Below, piece by piece: positions 5,184 through 6,193 of a stretch of DNA of 6,193 nucleotides. The notes under the pieces are model-generated. The model saw only the letters and a list, made by a program, of their open reading frames with translations. It was not told where the DNA came from and did not search any database. Origin of the DNA: Chthonomonadaceae bacterium (GTDB lineage Bacteria; Armatimonadota; Chthonomonadetes; Chthonomonadales; Chthonomonadaceae); assembly GCA_025355115.1 (NCBI GenBank), contig JANXLO010000116.1:1-6193 (forward strand), written 5' to 3'. The position numbers were made by a program, and so were the translations under genes. Position 1 is the first letter of the stretch, and each line of letters starts with the position of its first letter.

Positions 5184-6193
5184 ATGGAAAACACGATACC
5201 TGAACACGCGAAATCTGCCGAATCGCTGCCGCTTACACTGGAAGACATCTATGTAGAGAAGGTTTTCGAGGCGGCCCGACTCCAGCAGCCACACTGGATG
5301 AGCGACAGCATGCGGTTCAGCTATGTGGATCGCGCCCCGGACAGCAAATTCGACACTCTCTGGATGTACGATGTATCGACAGGCGGGCGAACGGTCGTCA
5401 TCCCGGAGAGCGCGTTACAGTTGGCCGAGGCGGATCGTGCGCCTGCGACAATGAGACTGGAAGGAAGCGCGGACAAGAGGGAAACAGAGCAGGAGGCCGA
5501 GCGACGCAGATTAGTTTTGCCGATTTCCGGATATCAGTGGTCGCCGGACGAGCAGAGAGTCCTGATCGCCGCTTTGCCCACGCGCCGGGCCTCGCAGGGA
5601 GATTCCGCCCTGTTTGTTTATGACTTGAAGGCGCAGTCCCTATCGCGAGTCACGCCGGATCGAGACGACTATCGCTGCGTCAAATGGTCGCCAGACGGCC
5701 TGAGGATTGGTTATGTGCGTGCAGACGATCTCCATCTGCTCGAGCTGACGACGGGCTCGGAGACCCGGCTGACGGATACGGCTCGTCCGCAACTCTATAA
5801 TGGACGCCTCGGCTGGGTCTATGAGGAGGAGCTGGGCATCGCAGACGGCTGGGCCTGGTCGCCCGACGGCAGCCGCATCGCCTACTTCCAGCAGGACGAA
5901 ACGGAAGTCCCGAGGATCGATCTTCCCGACTATGATAATCTCCACCAGACGGCGCGGCAAACGCGTTATCCGAAAGCCGGAGACCTGAACCCTGTCGTGC
6001 GGATCGGGGTGCTGGAGGTGCCCGCGGCTGGCGAGAATACAGCGATCCCTCCGACGCGCTGGATGGATATCGGTTCGGACGTGGACATCTATATCGCACG
6101 GATGCAGTGGACACCGGATGGCCGCCTTCTGCTTCAGAGGATTCCACGCCTGCAGAATCGCCTCGATTTGCTGATTGCCGACCCGCAGTCCGG
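5184..6193 (+). CDS. Dipeptidyl peptidase IV-like S9B peptidase, N-terminal beta-propeller part (cut by right edge)
   Basis: The first 336 codons of an S9-family serine peptidase of the DPP IV subfamily. Such enzymes remove X-Pro or X-Ala dipeptides from peptide N-termini. LPLTLEDIYVEKVF (15-28) is typical of the start of the mature enzyme. Propeller-type WSPD-like turns recur at about 119-122, 168-172, 225-229 and 309-313. WVYEEELG (211-218) contains the double-Glu motif that binds the substrate's free amino terminus in DPP IV, followed by GWAWSPDGSRIAYFQQDE (222-239). YPKAGDLNP (262-270) is also typical. The Ser-Asp-His catalytic domain lies beyond the window. GGAG (5176-5179) sits 4 nt before ATG 5184, a tight spacing; an in-frame GTG at 5163 is an alternative. 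No signal peptide is visible, and the stop at 5127-5129 excludes one upstream, so the enzyme is predicted to be cytoplasmic, unlike many bacterial DPP IV enzymes. Confidence 0.92.
   Translation, partial: MENTIPEHAKSAESLPLTLEDIYVEKVFEAARLQQPHWMSDSMRFSYVDRAPDSKFDTLWMYDVSTGGRTVVIPESALQLAEADRAPATMRLEGSADKRETEQEAERRRLVLPISGYQWSPDEQRVLIAALPTRRASQGDSALFVYDLKAQSLSRVTPDRDDYRCVKWSPDGLRIGYVRADDLHLLELTTGSETRLTDTARPQLYNGRLGWVYEEELGIADGWAWSPDGSRIAYFQQDETEVPRIDLPDYDNLHQTARQTRYPKAGDLNPVVRIGVLEVPAAGENTAIPPTRWMDIGSDVDIYIARMQWTPDGRLLLQRIPRLQNRLDLLIADPQS

Overview
This is a chromosomal-looking stretch of a moderately GC-rich bacterium. It carries six genes or gene parts, two of them cut by the window edges. The mix consists of a Tat-exported PIG-L deacetylase, a TCA-cycle ligase subunit, an ECF sigma factor, TatD and an S9B dipeptidyl peptidase. 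There are no transposases, integrases, phage genes, tRNAs, rRNAs or CRISPR arrays. The gene set would fit a free-living heterotroph from a less-studied phylum (Armatimonadota, Acidobacteriota and Planctomycetota are possibilities), but the phylum is a guess.

Left part, minus strand (1-1047): a Tat-signal PIG-L/LmbE-type de-N-acetylase is followed 42 nt later by the start of a second secreted protein, which runs off the left edge. Both have Shine-Dalgarno sequences and probably form one exported-protein operon. A 249-bp divergent intergenic region (1048-1296) with a cluster of GCTCGC half-sites separates this operon from the plus-strand genes.

Middle, plus strand (1297-3110): sucC (succinyl-CoA ligase beta subunit) is followed after 26 nt by a 209-residue protein that I do not recognise. 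The usual partner gene sucD is absent on both sides of sucC within this window.

The 456-bp gap at 3111-3566 holds the clearest promoter of the window, an extended -10 sigma-70-type promoter at 3203-3231. Its predicted transcript would begin with a three-way-junction RNA fold (3237-3283). It would carry a further 12-bp hairpin (3498-3524) before reaching an ECF sigma factor gene (3567-4211). That gene ends at a textbook intrinsic terminator (4235-4274).

Right part: tatD (4290-5066) starts 15 nt after the terminator T-run. The first 336 codons of a dipeptidyl peptidase IV-like S9B peptidase (5184-6193) then run off the right edge, without its catalytic domain.

Most genes are ordinary. The points worth a second look are the structured leader of the sigma factor, the sucC/unknown-gene pairing without sucD, the HPGD (instead of HPDD) active-site motif of the deacetylase, and the DPP IV-like enzyme that appears to lack a signal peptide. 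I found no convincing evidence of a wholly new multi-gene system.
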